Shown here in pieces: positions 7,902-16,436 of a stretch of DNA of 64,000 nucleotides (position 1 is the first letter of the stretch; the number at the start of each line of letters is the position of its first letter). Origin of the DNA: JAPOUP01 sp965199865. GTDB taxonomy: Bacteria; Pseudomonadota; Alphaproteobacteria; Rhodobacterales; Rhodobacteraceae. The stretch is from positions 62,001-126,000 of the forward strand of contig CBDATU010000002.1 in the NCBI GenBank assembly GCA_965199865.1, in the 5' to 3' direction. Made by a program: the position numbers and the translations under genes. A model generated the notes under the pieces. The model saw nothing but the letters and a program-made list of their open reading frames with translations. It was not told where the DNA came from and did no database searches.

Positions 7902-10031
7902 CTAGTCGGTTAGGGCCGCATGTGTAATTGCTTCCGGCCTGAATGGAAGCCGCCTGAGTCTCAGTCTGGTTGCCGCAAACAATGCGTTTCCGATCGCGGC
8001 GATAGTGGGTCCTGGCGATGCTTCTCCCGCGCCGACTGAGGGTTCGCCGGGGTGGTCAAGCAAGGTCACATCAATTCCGGGCATGTTGTCAAAGCGTAGC
8101 ACCGGATAGGTGTCCCAGTCACGCGACAGCGGGCCGTCACGGTTCCAGCGGACCTCTTCGTACAGAGCCCAACTGGCCCCCTGCAGAAATCCGCCTTCAA
8201 GCTGGGCGGTCAGTCCGTCGGGGTCAACCACCCGCCCTGCATCTGCAACGAGTGTCACATGCATTAACCGGATCTCCGCTCGGTCGTTGACATCGACATC
8301 CACCGCGACGGCCACACGAGCCATCGCGTTCTTGTATTGTGCGTAAGCAATGCCGCGCCCGCCGGAAAACCCGACATTGGGAAGCACGGAGATTGCTTCA
8401 CCAAGCCGTTCAAGCACTGCCCGGCCGTGCGGATCCTCAAGATGGGCCAAACGGTATTCCAGAGGATCGCGGTTCTGTGAGATGGCGAGTTCATCAATGA
8501 AGCATTCTATGGCGAAGATATTCGGTGCTGCGCCCAGACAACGCAGTGCCGAACTGCGAAACGGTAGGCCAGTCACCAGATTCTTGACGAACCTGGTGCT
8601 GGGAATGGTATAGGCAGGGTCGAGGTTGCGATGCATTCCTCCCTGCCGGTTCAGGTTCGGAGCTGGCTTTATCGGGCTTCGGCGATTGGAACGGAACCAG
8701 TTGGCGATAAGCTTGGCGGGCCCGGCTCCAGCCCGGCTGGGTCTTGGGCGTCCGCGATAGGTGCCCGCGATCGCCTCCATCGACAGCCCCGTGATCTTTC
8801 CATCGGCACCAGTCGATGCGCAGATCTCAACAGCCTGTGGTGGGCCGTACGGTTCCCAGCAATGTTCGTCTTCCCGGGTCCATTTCAGCAGGATGGGCCG
8901 GTTTGGTAGAGCCATCGCTACAAGCGCGGCTTCGAAAGCCGCATCGTCAGCCCCATTGTGGCCATAGCAGCCCGACCCCGGCACATGGGTCAGTACTACC
9001 TGATTGAGGTCGAGTCCGACACTCTCGGCGATGCTTTGGCGTAGAGGATAGATGCCCTGGCTATGGGTCGCCACTTCGAGGCGCCTGCCATTCCATTGCG
9101 CAAGTGCCGCGGAAGGTGCCAGCGAAGCATGCATCGTATATGGTCGCTCGTAGCGGGCTTTATGGGTAGCACCATCCAACGGTGGTTCGACGTTCTCGTT
9201 GGGGCGGGGGATCCCGTCACGAACCGGCATGCGGACGGCGTTGCCTGTCGTAAGTGCTGCGAATGCATCAAATTCGGGAAGCCCCGTCTCAGCTATCCAT
9301 TCCGAAGCTTCGGTCAATTGACGCGCTGCCTTGACCGTTGGCCATTCCCGTTCTCCTGCGACAGCAAGAAAGGACCTGTCGCGCACCGTATGGAGCCCGC
9401 GGTCTTTCAGCGAGGCGAGCAGCTCTTCGTTCACGCGGCCCAGATACGCTCCGGCATGGGGCGGACGGGACATTCTGGCATGCAGCATCCCTGGAGCCTC
9501 AAGATCGTGGACGAAGCGGTATTCACCCCGCACCATATCGGTCAGACCCACCATGGGCGGGCGCGCCAGGCCTGCCATTGTTGCCGCAGGCACAGGCCGA
9601 GGACTGGCAGCGACATTGACCGGAACGCATAGTTCGCAATGGGGAAGGAGTTCCATTAGTGGAAGCCGCCGGTTGGTTTCCTGCCGCGACAGAAAGCCTT
9701 CTTCAAGAGACCATTCCGAAGGGTCCCCACCCATGCGCTGGGCTGCCAGCCGCAGAAGCGCTTCCCGCAGCGTGGCTGCCGCCTGGCGCAGGGCCTGACC
9801 CGACTGCTCAATCGAATTGCTGCCGGAGGTCATGCCCTCGTCGGGACTCTCACCGGTGCGCACCGGTGCTATGCGAATCAGTTCAGGCGGCAGGGAAAGC
9901 TCCTCATGCACGATAGACAGGAGAGCCGTCGAAATCCGCTGACCGATCTCTACTTTACCTGTTCGCAGGACCAGCATTTCGCCTTCCAGGGCCAGCCAGT
10001 CCGAAACCATCGGATACCTGACGAGACTCAT
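7902..10031 (-). CDS. Molybdenum hydroxylase large subunit, isoquinoline 1-oxidoreductase beta-like
   Basis: This 709-residue xanthine-dehydrogenase-family molybdopterin subunit begins directly with the domain (DWLALEGEMLVLRTGKVEIGQ). It carries the Q-loop-like GSNSIEQSGQALRQAA, the Moco-contacting PGSGCYGHNGADDAAFEAAL, and at the C-terminus GAGEASPGPTIAAIGNALF with the conserved catalytic glutamate. Such enzymes hydroxylate N-heteroaromatic or aldehyde substrates using water. Many IorB-type proteins carry a Tat signal; none is present here, so a cytoplasmic enzyme is suggested. The start at 10031 is fixed by an ATGA overlap with the preceding [2Fe-2S] subunit gene. It is the last gene of the TctCBA-LVIVD-unknown-small subunit chain. 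No separate FAD subunit is visible, as in isoquinoline oxidoreductase. Exact substrate unknown. Confidence 0.88.
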   Translation of the reverse strand: MSLVRYPMVSDWLALEGEMLVLRTGKVEIGQRISTALLSIVHEELSLPPELIRIAPVRTGESPDEGMTSGSNSIEQSGQALRQAAATLREALLRLAAQRMGGDPSEWSLEEGFLSRQETNRRLPLMELLPHCELCVPVNVAASPRPVPAATMAGLARPPMVGLTDMVRGEYRFVHDLEAPGMLHARMSRPPHAGAYLGRVNEELLASLKDRGLHTVRDRSFLAVAGEREWPTVKAARQLTEASEWIAETGLPEFDAFAALTTGNAVRMPVRDGIPRPNENVEPPLDGATHKARYERPYTMHASLAPSAALAQWNGRRLEVATHSQGIYPLRQSIAESVGLDLNQVVLTHVPGSGCYGHNGADDAAFEAALVAMALPNRPILLKWTREDEHCWEPYGPPQAVEICASTGADGKITGLSMEAIAGTYRGRPRPSRAGAGPAKLIANWFRSNRRSPIKPAPNLNRQGGMHRNLDPAYTIPSTRFVKNLVTGLPFRSSALRCLGAAPNIFAIECFIDELAISQNRDPLEYRLAHLEDPHGRAVLERLGEAISVLPNVGFSGGRGIAYAQYKNAMARVAVAVDVDVNDRAEIRLMHVTLVADAGRVVDPDGLTAQLEGGFLQGASWALYEEVRWNRDGPLSRDWDTYPVLRFDNMPGIDVTLLDHPGEPSVGAGEASPGPTIAAIGNALFAATRLRLRRLPFRPEAITHAALTD

Positions 10032-10486
10032 ACCTGATCCGAAGCCAGCGCGACCGCACGGATTACCCTGGGATGCGACCCGCAACGGCACAGGTAAGGA
10101 GCGAGTGCCGCTTTCGCGGTCGCGAGATCTGGCTTGGGCATCTTTCCGAGCAGGCCGGTGACCGCTATGACGAGGCCTGACGTGCAATATCCGCACTGCG
10201 CTGCCGATGCTTCGATAAATGCGTTCTGAACCCGGCGGCCCGTCGCCGTGGCGCCTATTCCCTCAACCGTCACGATCTCTCTGCCAACAAAATCGCTTAC
10301 GGGACTGATGCAGCTCATGACTGGCTCTCCATCGACCAGAACCGCGCAGGCGCCGCATTGCTCCAGACCACATCCGAGCTTGGTTCCCTTCAGTTTGAAC
10401 TCGTCGCGCAGCACGAATACCAGCGGCGTATCGGCTTCGGAATCTACGGTTCGCTTCCTGCCGTTAACCCGAAGTTCCAGCGTCAT
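10028..10486 (-). CDS. Molybdenum hydroxylase [2Fe-2S] small subunit, IorA-like
   Basis: The 152-residue electron-transfer subunit has two iron-sulfur clusters. The plant-ferredoxin-type motif is CGLEQCGACAVLVDGEPVMSC at about residues 39-59, with the C-x4-C-x2-C spacing. The C-terminal helical [2Fe-2S] domain has CGYCTSG and the later CRCG. It should pass electrons from the Mo site of the neighbouring large subunit. The ATG at 10486 is preferred to a TTG four codons upstream because it overlaps the stop of the preceding frame as ATGA. Its own stop overlaps the next gene's start in the same way. Confidence 0.93.
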   Translation of the reverse strand: MTLELRVNGRKRTVDSEADTPLVFVLRDEFKLKGTKLGCGLEQCGACAVLVDGEPVMSCISPVSDFVGREIVTVEGIGATATGRRVQNAFIEASAAQCGYCTSGLVIAVTGLLGKMPKPDLATAKAALAPYLCRCGSHPRVIRAVALASDQV

Positions 10487-10932
10487 GGGAAAACCCAATT
10501 CCGGGAAGCTTTTTCTGCCCCGTCCCTCTGGCAGATGGAGGTGAACGCCCGATAGCCGCGTGCGGTTTCTGGGGCTATGGGACGCGGCCGCTCTTCCGGA
10601 AAGCTGTTGAGGGCAAGGCTTCCAGGTTCTGTCCGGATTTCACGCACCGATCCCAACAGCACTCCGCTGCCTGATCCCGCTTCTCCAGAGGCTGCCCGGT
10701 CCATGGTCCAGCGCATGACTATTGCCGCCGCGCAGCGACTGACCGTCGCTCCCATACGTCTGAATGGCACTGTTAGGCGACTCTTCAATGGTTCTGGATC
10801 CGTCCGGGCCGTTCCTCCGTCAGTTTTATGAAGAAGGCTTCGAACCCATATCATTCCTGCTTCCGGTGGCTTTCCGCACGGGATGTCAGGGTTCATGCGA
10901 TGCGGAAGATGGTCGTATTTTGCGCCGATCAT
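10483..10932 (-). CDS. Unknown 149-residue protein coupled on both sides
   Basis: I recognise no domain. The frame starts at an ATG overlapping the stop of the LVIVD-repeat gene (ATGA, 10929-10932) and stops at a TGA overlapping the ATG of the iron-sulfur subunit (ATGA, 10483-10486). It therefore fills the operon gap exactly. The product is Arg-, Ser- and Gly-rich with few hydrophobic stretches, no signal peptide and no membrane segment; cysteines are scattered. Third-position GC is only moderate, so codon use is not a strong argument. It could be an accessory or maturation factor for the molybdenum enzyme, or a fortuitous frame in a spacer. The double coupling is why I list it. Confidence 0.45.
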   Translation of the reverse strand: MIGAKYDHLPHRMNPDIPCGKPPEAGMIWVRSLLHKTDGGTARTDPEPLKSRLTVPFRRMGATVSRCAAAIVMRWTMDRAASGEAGSGSGVLLGSVREIRTEPGSLALNSFPEERPRPIAPETARGYRAFTSICQRDGAEKASRNWVFP

Positions 10933-12188
10933 GCGGTCTTCTCCAGAATGTCGAGGCCGGAGTTCCGGTCGAGAAGGTAGATCAGGCCGTTCCCGCCCAC
11001 ATCAACGTCGTTCGATTGTGGAGGTCCCCCAGGTCCGGGTGGTGGTATGAAATGTGCGACCTCCTGCGGTAGCTGAGGGTTGGCCAGGTCAAGGACGCGC
11101 AGCCCGCCCGCGAACCATGTTGCGTAGACAAGCGTGCCATCGAGTTTCTCACGAAACTGATGCGCGCCGAATCTTGTGCCTGGCAGCCCTGCCCAGGGAC
11201 TTGCGCGCTCCGAAAGATACCAGGCCGAGACCGGCTCCATCCTGTTGATTTCCGTGACGTCCATGACCCAGAGAAAGCCGTGCAGCCGTCCAGGTACATG
11301 AGTGTGCTCTTCGTCGATCGCCACTGCGTATCTGCGGCCGTTGATCGGTCTTTCCAAAGGCATGACAGTATGCGTCGGTTCCGGAATCGCTTTGGGAAAG
11401 CGATAGCTTCCCTTGACTGTCAGGTTGCTGGGATCCGATGCGTCAAGCACGTGGTAGCCAGCATCCCACACAGCCGCCCAAAGCTCATCACCGCAACGCA
11501 TCGCATGGTGAAGACGCTCGCCATAGCCCTTCCAGGAAGGGGTTTCACCGCCCGCCACATGCTGGCCTGGCATGTGCCAGCGTGATACCTCTGACGGGCT
11601 TTCTGGAGTGGAAATATCATAGATCACCAGAATGTTGCCGATATAACCCTCCATTTCGGTCGAGATGTAGGCGTAGTGTTCGTCCATATCGAACCTGTGC
11701 ACGCCGAAACCGTGGGTTTTCACGTAGCTCAGGAGTCTTGGCGCGGTCCTGTCAGCTATGTCCCATATCCTGAACCCACCTGATCCGTAGCCGCGAGCCA
11801 CCGCATCTTCGAGAACCGGAATATCGGTGGCCTTAACTCCAAGTTCGGTGGCGATGTCGGCATCCTCCATTCCCTGCTCGCGCAGTCCCGCGATCCTTTG
11901 GCCCTTTCGCAGGAAATGGCGACGGTCCATCTCCACATTGGTGATCATGATGTCGCCGCAGACACGCACCTTGTGGGTGTGCGACCACTGGTCAGGTGGC
12001 TCAATATGGGCTTCCACACGCGGGCTGGACGGATCGGAGACGTCGATGATCGAGGTTCCCATAGGTGGCTTCATATGCCCGATGAAGACATGGCCGCCCT
12101 GCACCACAACCTGACCTCCTCCGGCAATGTCCAGATGGCCGATCCGCCGGATATTCCGAGACAGCTGGTATTCGATTTCCTGTTTCAT
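10929..12188 (-). CDS. LVIVD-repeat beta-propeller-like protein
   Basis: The 419-residue protein is built of repeats of the LVIVD type: short strands ending in -IIDVSDPSSPR, -RIWDIADRTAPR, -LVIYDISTPESP, -HVLDASDPSNL and -LRVLDLANPQLPQ, each followed by a Pro-rich turn. Such repeats form beta-propellers whose function is unknown. No signal peptide is seen, so it is probably cytoplasmic. It overlaps tctA upstream and the unknown 149-residue gene downstream by ATGA, so it is translated from the same message as a TTT importer and a molybdenum hydroxylase. Many histidines (HTHKVR, HTHVPGR, GAHQFREK) could bind a metal or a ligand; that is speculation. Confidence 0.85.
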   Translation of the reverse strand: MKQEIEYQLSRNIRRIGHLDIAGGGQVVVQGGHVFIGHMKPPMGTSIIDVSDPSSPRVEAHIEPPDQWSHTHKVRVCGDIMITNVEMDRRHFLRKGQRIAGLREQGMEDADIATELGVKATDIPVLEDAVARGYGSGGFRIWDIADRTAPRLLSYVKTHGFGVHRFDMDEHYAYISTEMEGYIGNILVIYDISTPESPSEVSRWHMPGQHVAGGETPSWKGYGERLHHAMRCGDELWAAVWDAGYHVLDASDPSNLTVKGSYRFPKAIPEPTHTVMPLERPINGRRYAVAIDEEHTHVPGRLHGFLWVMDVTEINRMEPVSAWYLSERASPWAGLPGTRFGAHQFREKLDGTLVYATWFAGGLRVLDLANPQLPQEVAHFIPPPGPGGPPQSNDVDVGGNGLIYLLDRNSGLDILEKTA

Positions 12189-13693
12189 TCCGCCTGCGCC
12201 TCCCTACGTCGGCGGCGACGTCCAAGCACCAACGGAACTATCAGTGACAGTGCCAGCGCGACCCAGAGCGCGTTGCCAAGATCGGACGAGAACAGCACCG
12301 TGATATCGCCATCGGATTTCTTGAGCGCCCTAAGGAAATAGGTTTCAAGCAGTGGTCCAAGGATCACGCCGATCAAAATCGCCGCCACGCTGTAGCCAGT
12401 GCGTCGGGCGATATAGCCAAGAACACCGAAGGCTAGCGCGAGATAGAGGTCAAACATATACTCGCGCGGGACAAACCCGCCGACCAGAGTGAACGAGATG
12501 ATCATTGGCGCGAGATAGATTGTCGGAACGGTGGTTACATGGCTCATGTAGCGCGAGAGCGGCAGGATAGTCAGGAACATCAGGAGGTAGCTCACAGCCA
12601 TCGCCATGAACATTCCATAGCCGACCTCTGGCTGGCGTTCGAAAAGCGATGGGCCGAAACTGACGCCGTGGAACTGCATCACCACCAGCATGATCGCCGC
12701 CGTCGCTCCGCCCGGAATGCCCAGAACGAGGAGCGGCACGAGCGTGCCTGACGTAACTCCATTGTTCGCGCTCTCGGGTGCGATCAACCCTTCAGGATGG
12801 CCGGTTCCGTATTTTTCGGGTGTCCTGGAAAACGTGCGTGACTGTTGGTAGGCGACAAAGCTGGCTATCGAGGCTCCAGCACCCGGGATTACCCCGATTG
12901 CAAGTCCGATAAGACTGGTCCAGACGATGTGCCACCAGCGTCTAAGCGCCACTGCCACGCCTTCAAACGTGTCGTGCCAGTTAGGGTTGCGTGGCTCGGA
13001 ACTGCTGCCAGCGATCGCTTTCTTCTCGACGAGCATGAAAGCTTCCGACACGGCGAACAGGCCAACCAGGGCCGGTATCAGCGGAACGCCGTCGTAGAGT
13101 TCCAGGAAGCCAAACGTACCGCGCGGCGTCGCATAGACGACATCTGTGCCGATGGAGCCGATCATCAGCCCGAAAAAGCCGGCGATCAGTCCCTTCAGGA
13201 GATCCTGCGCTGCGATTGAGGCGATGAGCGAGATGCCAAAGAGCATCACGACGATCATTTCGACCGAATGCATGTAGAATCCGACCCGGGCAAGGATCGG
13301 CATTGTGGCGAGAGCGACGATAGTGGTCAGAAGACCGCCGATGCAGGAGGCTACGAACGAAATCGACAGTGCCTGCTGCCCTTTGCCCGCCTTGGCCATG
13401 GGATACCCATCGAGCGGGGTTGCCGCCGCACCGGCCGTGCCAGGAATGTTTACCAGCACCGCCGGGATTCCAGCCCCCATTCGTGCGGAGCAGTAGAGCG
13501 ACACCATGAAGATGAGTCCGGTATCAAGATCCATGGCTAGCGTCAAAGGCATCAGGATGATGATCGTATTCGCCGCGGAAAATCCCGGTATGCCGCCGAC
13601 GATCAATCCCAGGAAGATCGTTGGAACCACAACCCACCAGTAGCCGATCGTCTCTGAGAAGACCTCGGCCAGGATTCCCGCCGTATCACCCAT
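12185..13693 (-). CDS. TTT transporter large permease subunit, TctA family (second copy)
   Basis: The 502-residue polytopic membrane protein has the TctA signatures GLIVGGIPGFSAANT near the N-terminus, GVIPGAGASIASF in the middle, APESANNGV and VLGIPGGA. It pairs with the small subunit upstream (8-base overlap) and the binding protein at 14264. It is only distantly similar in sequence to the TctA at 2068, so the two TTT systems are probably not a recent duplication and may take different carboxylates. Its stop overlaps the LVIVD-repeat gene start (ATGA). Confidence 0.93.
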   Translation of the reverse strand: MGDTAGILAEVFSETIGYWWVVVPTIFLGLIVGGIPGFSAANTIIILMPLTLAMDLDTGLIFMVSLYCSARMGAGIPAVLVNIPGTAGAAATPLDGYPMAKAGKGQQALSISFVASCIGGLLTTIVALATMPILARVGFYMHSVEMIVVMLFGISLIASIAAQDLLKGLIAGFFGLMIGSIGTDVVYATPRGTFGFLELYDGVPLIPALVGLFAVSEAFMLVEKKAIAGSSSEPRNPNWHDTFEGVAVALRRWWHIVWTSLIGLAIGVIPGAGASIASFVAYQQSRTFSRTPEKYGTGHPEGLIAPESANNGVTSGTLVPLLVLGIPGGATAAIMLVVMQFHGVSFGPSLFERQPEVGYGMFMAMAVSYLLMFLTILPLSRYMSHVTTVPTIYLAPMIISFTLVGGFVPREYMFDLYLALAFGVLGYIARRTGYSVAAILIGVILGPLLETYFLRALKKSDGDITVLFSSDLGNALWVALALSLIVPLVLGRRRRRREAQAE

Positions 13694-14204
13694 TTCCGAG
13701 CAGCACCTGCATTAGGGTCTCAAACAATCCACGGGGAAAGCGGGTATCGAACGCCCAGACAAACACCGCCCAGCCCACAAGCGCGGTGCCCGCGGACACA
13801 GCGGCTATGAAACCCAGGCGCCGCCCCTTTGACAGTATGGCCATGGCGATACAAAGGAACAGGAAGGTTGTCAGGGTGAAGCCTAAAGGCTTGATCAGAA
13901 CGCAGAATCCCAGGGTTGCCAGTAACAGGCCGACTCTCCCGGTTCGGAGGTCGTCCCGGCTAACCAGGTTGCCGAAACCGAGCGACGCTCCGCCCTGGCT
14001 AAGTAGTAGAGCGCATCGCAGGACGAAAGCTGCGCATACCGCAAGGAGAACGCCGCCGACGAGAAATGCGCTGACCTGCGCCGTCCAGGGTGAATTCCAG
14101 ATCGTGGTGAAGTAGTAGATCGTGAAAGCGACTGCCATGGCGGGTATCAGTAGCTCACCGCCAAGCTGGCGCCGGGAACCCTCTCTCGACTTCCTCTGGG
14201 TCAT
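13686..14204 (-). CDS. TTT transporter small permease subunit, TctB family (second copy)
   Basis: The 172-residue protein has four predicted membrane helices, the TctB layout. The identification rests mainly on position between TctC and TctA. Its last eight bases overlap the start of tctA. The N-terminus (MTQRKSREGSRRQLGG) is strongly basic, consistent with a cytoplasmic tail. A GC-rich hairpin (14225-14252) separates it from the binding-protein gene. Confidence 0.85.
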   Translation of the reverse strand: MTQRKSREGSRRQLGGELLIPAMAVAFTIYYFTTIWNSPWTAQVSAFLVGGVLLAVCAAFVLRCALLLSQGGASLGFGNLVSRDDLRTGRVGLLLATLGFCVLIKPLGFTLTTFLFLCIAMAILSKGRRLGFIAAVSAGTALVGWAVFVWAFDTRFPRGLFETLMQVLLGNG

Positions 14205-14224
14205 GGTTCAGTCCTTCGGCGCGG

Positions 14225-14252
14225 GGACAGGCGGCGGTCTGGCCGCCTGTCC
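14225..14252 (-). terminator. Hairpin between binding-protein gene and tctB
   Basis: GGACAGGCGGC-GGTCTG-GCCGCCTGTCC has a perfect 11-base-pair stem with a 6-base loop, 11 bases after the tctC stop. No T-run follows on the minus strand, so partial termination or 3'-end protection of the binding-protein message is more likely than full termination. Equivalent hairpins occur at 22126-22152, 31716-31741 and 49166-49190. Confidence 0.7.
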
Positions 14253-14263
14253 AGGGGGCGTTT

Positions 14264-15250
14264 CTATGCTCCTGTCAGAAGTGGTCTGTACTTTGCGCCG
14301 AGCTCCAGCATCGCGGTCTTGAACGCCTCACATTCCTCAAGGCCACCGTAGTTCAGGTATTCCGGCGTGCCTTTCTGAGCGACATAGGCTTCAAGAAGCT
14401 TGGGATCCTCAAAAGCTTCCCTGAATGTGCTGGTCAGGATTTCGAGGCGGTCCGGATAATCTTCGGCGGCCTTTCGATGAATGCCAAATGCACGTGCCGA
14501 CAGCATTTCCGGAAGGTCAGTGCCATAGACATCGTTCATGTTCGGCGCGTTGTTCAGCCGTTCCCCCACCCGGTTCTCACCAAACACCAGTAGCGTTTTC
14601 ACCGCTTCGCCCGCCGCGATGACGGATCCGGATGTCAGTACCGAGAAATCAACCTCGCCGGTTACCGCGCCGGCGACGGTGTTCTTGCCACCTGACAGTG
14701 GAATGAGATTGAAATCGGCGCCGGTGACTTCGCCAAGCGTCAGCAGTCCGATCGAGGCCGGATGCGCCATCCGGCTCGTGCCGACATTCACCCTGCGCTT
14801 CTGGCCTTCGGCGATGATGTCGTCCATCGTCTGCAGCGGGCTTTCCGCACCGACGAAGAGGCAACATGGATCGGTGTCGACGCGGCCGAAGTAGAAATAG
14901 TCATTCACGTCGAATGTTGGCGCTTCCATTGCCCAGTTCAGGACTTCCGGCCCCATATTGCCGAAGATCAGGCTGTAGCCATCCGGCTCTTCCTTGCCCA
15001 TATAGACCTCATAGGCCACGCGTCCTGATGCGCCAGGGAAGAAACCGGGCTCGAATTCCGTTCCCAGCTTATCCTTCCAGACGCTGCTGAACGCCCGGAA
15101 GTTGCGGTCAGCGCCACCCCCTTCGCGGGTTGGAATGATCACTTTGATGTTGCGTTCGGGGTAACCCGAGGCCAACGCCATGCCTGGCGCGGTGAGTGCA
15201 AGCGCTGCGGTGCCCGTCCGCAGAAAGGCCCGACGGTCGATTCCATTCAT
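14264..15250 (-). CDS. TTT substrate-binding protein, TctC/Bug family, with Tat signal
   Basis: The 328-residue protein opens with a twin-arginine signal (DRRAFLRTGTAALALTAPGMALA) and continues with YPERNIKVIIPTREGGGADRNFR, the Bug-family ligand-binding start. Tat export implies it folds before secretion, which is less usual for TctC proteins. GGAGGA lies five bases before the ATG. It heads the second TTT operon, which runs on into the LVIVD-repeat and molybdenum hydroxylase genes, so the imported compound may be the hydroxylase substrate (inference). Confidence 0.92.
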   Translation of the reverse strand: MNGIDRRAFLRTGTAALALTAPGMALASGYPERNIKVIIPTREGGGADRNFRAFSSVWKDKLGTEFEPGFFPGASGRVAYEVYMGKEEPDGYSLIFGNMGPEVLNWAMEAPTFDVNDYFYFGRVDTDPCCLFVGAESPLQTMDDIIAEGQKRRVNVGTSRMAHPASIGLLTLGEVTGADFNLIPLSGGKNTVAGAVTGEVDFSVLTSGSVIAAGEAVKTLLVFGENRVGERLNNAPNMNDVYGTDLPEMLSARAFGIHRKAAEDYPDRLEILTSTFREAFEDPKLLEAYVAQKGTPEYLNYGGLEECEAFKTAMLELGAKYRPLLTGA

Positions 15251-15365
15251 GTTTTCCTCCTCTGTTGAATTTGGCGGTAGTTCATTCCAGTACCCGATGC
15301 TCGGATGACTGCATTATGTTCGTGACTGTGAGACTGGGCCATTGCTGCATCATTCGCGGCAGTCC

Positions 15366-16382
15366 TCATGTTTCCAGAAGCGAGTGATGGAACAGTTCCT
15401 CAGGCGCAACCGGGCGCACTGCGAGATGCTGCTCCGTGGAATAGCGGCAGACCGAAGCCAGTTCGTCCTGGTTCGCCGAATATCCATAACTCCAGTAATT
15501 CCGTCCCATTGCCGAGACCGTGCGTTCCATCGCAGATCCCAGCCACGGCAGCGACAGGCGATTGGAACTGGCGAGCCACACTTCATGCAGCCGTTCCATC
15601 GCAAGGTCCCTCGCCCGTACGAAACCTCTGTAGAGCGCCCGCGGTAGCCAAGGATACTCGTCGGCCAGGGATCTGCGAAGGCCGATCACGTGCATGATGG
15701 GAAAAAAGCCGGTTCTGGCGTGGTAATCCCGTTCCGTGGCCTCGAATTCGGGAAACAGCCGTATGATGCGAGGATGCCCTTCACGGAATGCCAGCGGCTG
15801 AGTTGGCGCAAGAAGCCCGTCGATTTCGCCATTCAGCAGAAGATCCTGCAGAGTCCGTCCCTTCGGGATTGGCAGGACTTCCATCCCTTCGGGCAGATTC
15901 AGGGCCAGTCGTTCGCGGCGGGTTCCCTGGTCGAGTGCGCCCGTGCGCCAGCTGATGGATTCCACTGAGACACCGTAATCATCCTTCAGGATTCCCCGCA
16001 TCCAGAGCGCGGCGGTCATCTGGTATTCCGGAACTCCGATTCGGCGGCCGGCAAAGTCCGCTGGCGTGTCGATTCCCGCGTCTGCGCGCACGAAAAATCC
16101 GCTGTGGCGAAAGGCGCGGCTAACGAAAGCTGGAACGGCAACATATGCACCCTCACCACGCGAAACCTGCAGGATATGGCTGGACATGGACATTTCGGTC
16201 ACGTCATAGGGAGCTTCGCCTACCGCGAGTGGAAAAAGCTGCGATGTTGGGGCGATAGTGCAGTCCAGCGCCACACCGGGTACCATCACCCGCCCGTCAT
16301 GCAGCGCCCCGACCCGGTCATGATCCCAGCTGGCGAAACTGAGCGTCAGATCATCTGAACCAGGATGTGCCCTTGCACTCAA
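15366..16382 (-). CDS. Pht5-like protein (4,5-dihydroxyphthalate decarboxylase / substrate-binding fold)
   Basis: The 338-residue protein resembles the family annotated as 4,5-dihydroxyphthalate decarboxylase, which shares the periplasmic-binding-protein fold of NMT1/PhnD proteins. Recognisable pieces are TLSFASWDHDRVGALHDGRV at the start, DVTEMSMSSHI, FVSRAFRHSGFFVRAD and RRIGVPEYQMTAALWMRGIL. There is no signal peptide, so it is more likely a cytoplasmic enzyme or sensor than a binding protein. The start is a TTG at 16382 with GGTGAG about five bases upstream; no ATG fits the conserved N-terminus. It follows the FAH-family gene by 54 bases, both probably acting on aromatic-acid breakdown products. 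True decarboxylase activity is not established for most of this family. Confidence 0.8.
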   Translation of the reverse strand: MSARAHPGSDDLTLSFASWDHDRVGALHDGRVMVPGVALDCTIAPTSQLFPLAVGEAPYDVTEMSMSSHILQVSRGEGAYVAVPAFVSRAFRHSGFFVRADAGIDTPADFAGRRIGVPEYQMTAALWMRGILKDDYGVSVESISWRTGALDQGTRRERLALNLPEGMEVLPIPKGRTLQDLLLNGEIDGLLAPTQPLAFREGHPRIIRLFPEFEATERDYHARTGFFPIMHVIGLRRSLADEYPWLPRALYRGFVRARDLAMERLHEVWLASSNRLSLPWLGSAMERTVSAMGRNYWSYGYSANQDELASVCRYSTEQHLAVRPVAPEELFHHSLLET

Positions 16383-16436
16383 CGAATCTCACCCTCTTAT
16401 CGTTTCTCTGGGTTCCGCATGCCATCCAGAGGTGTT

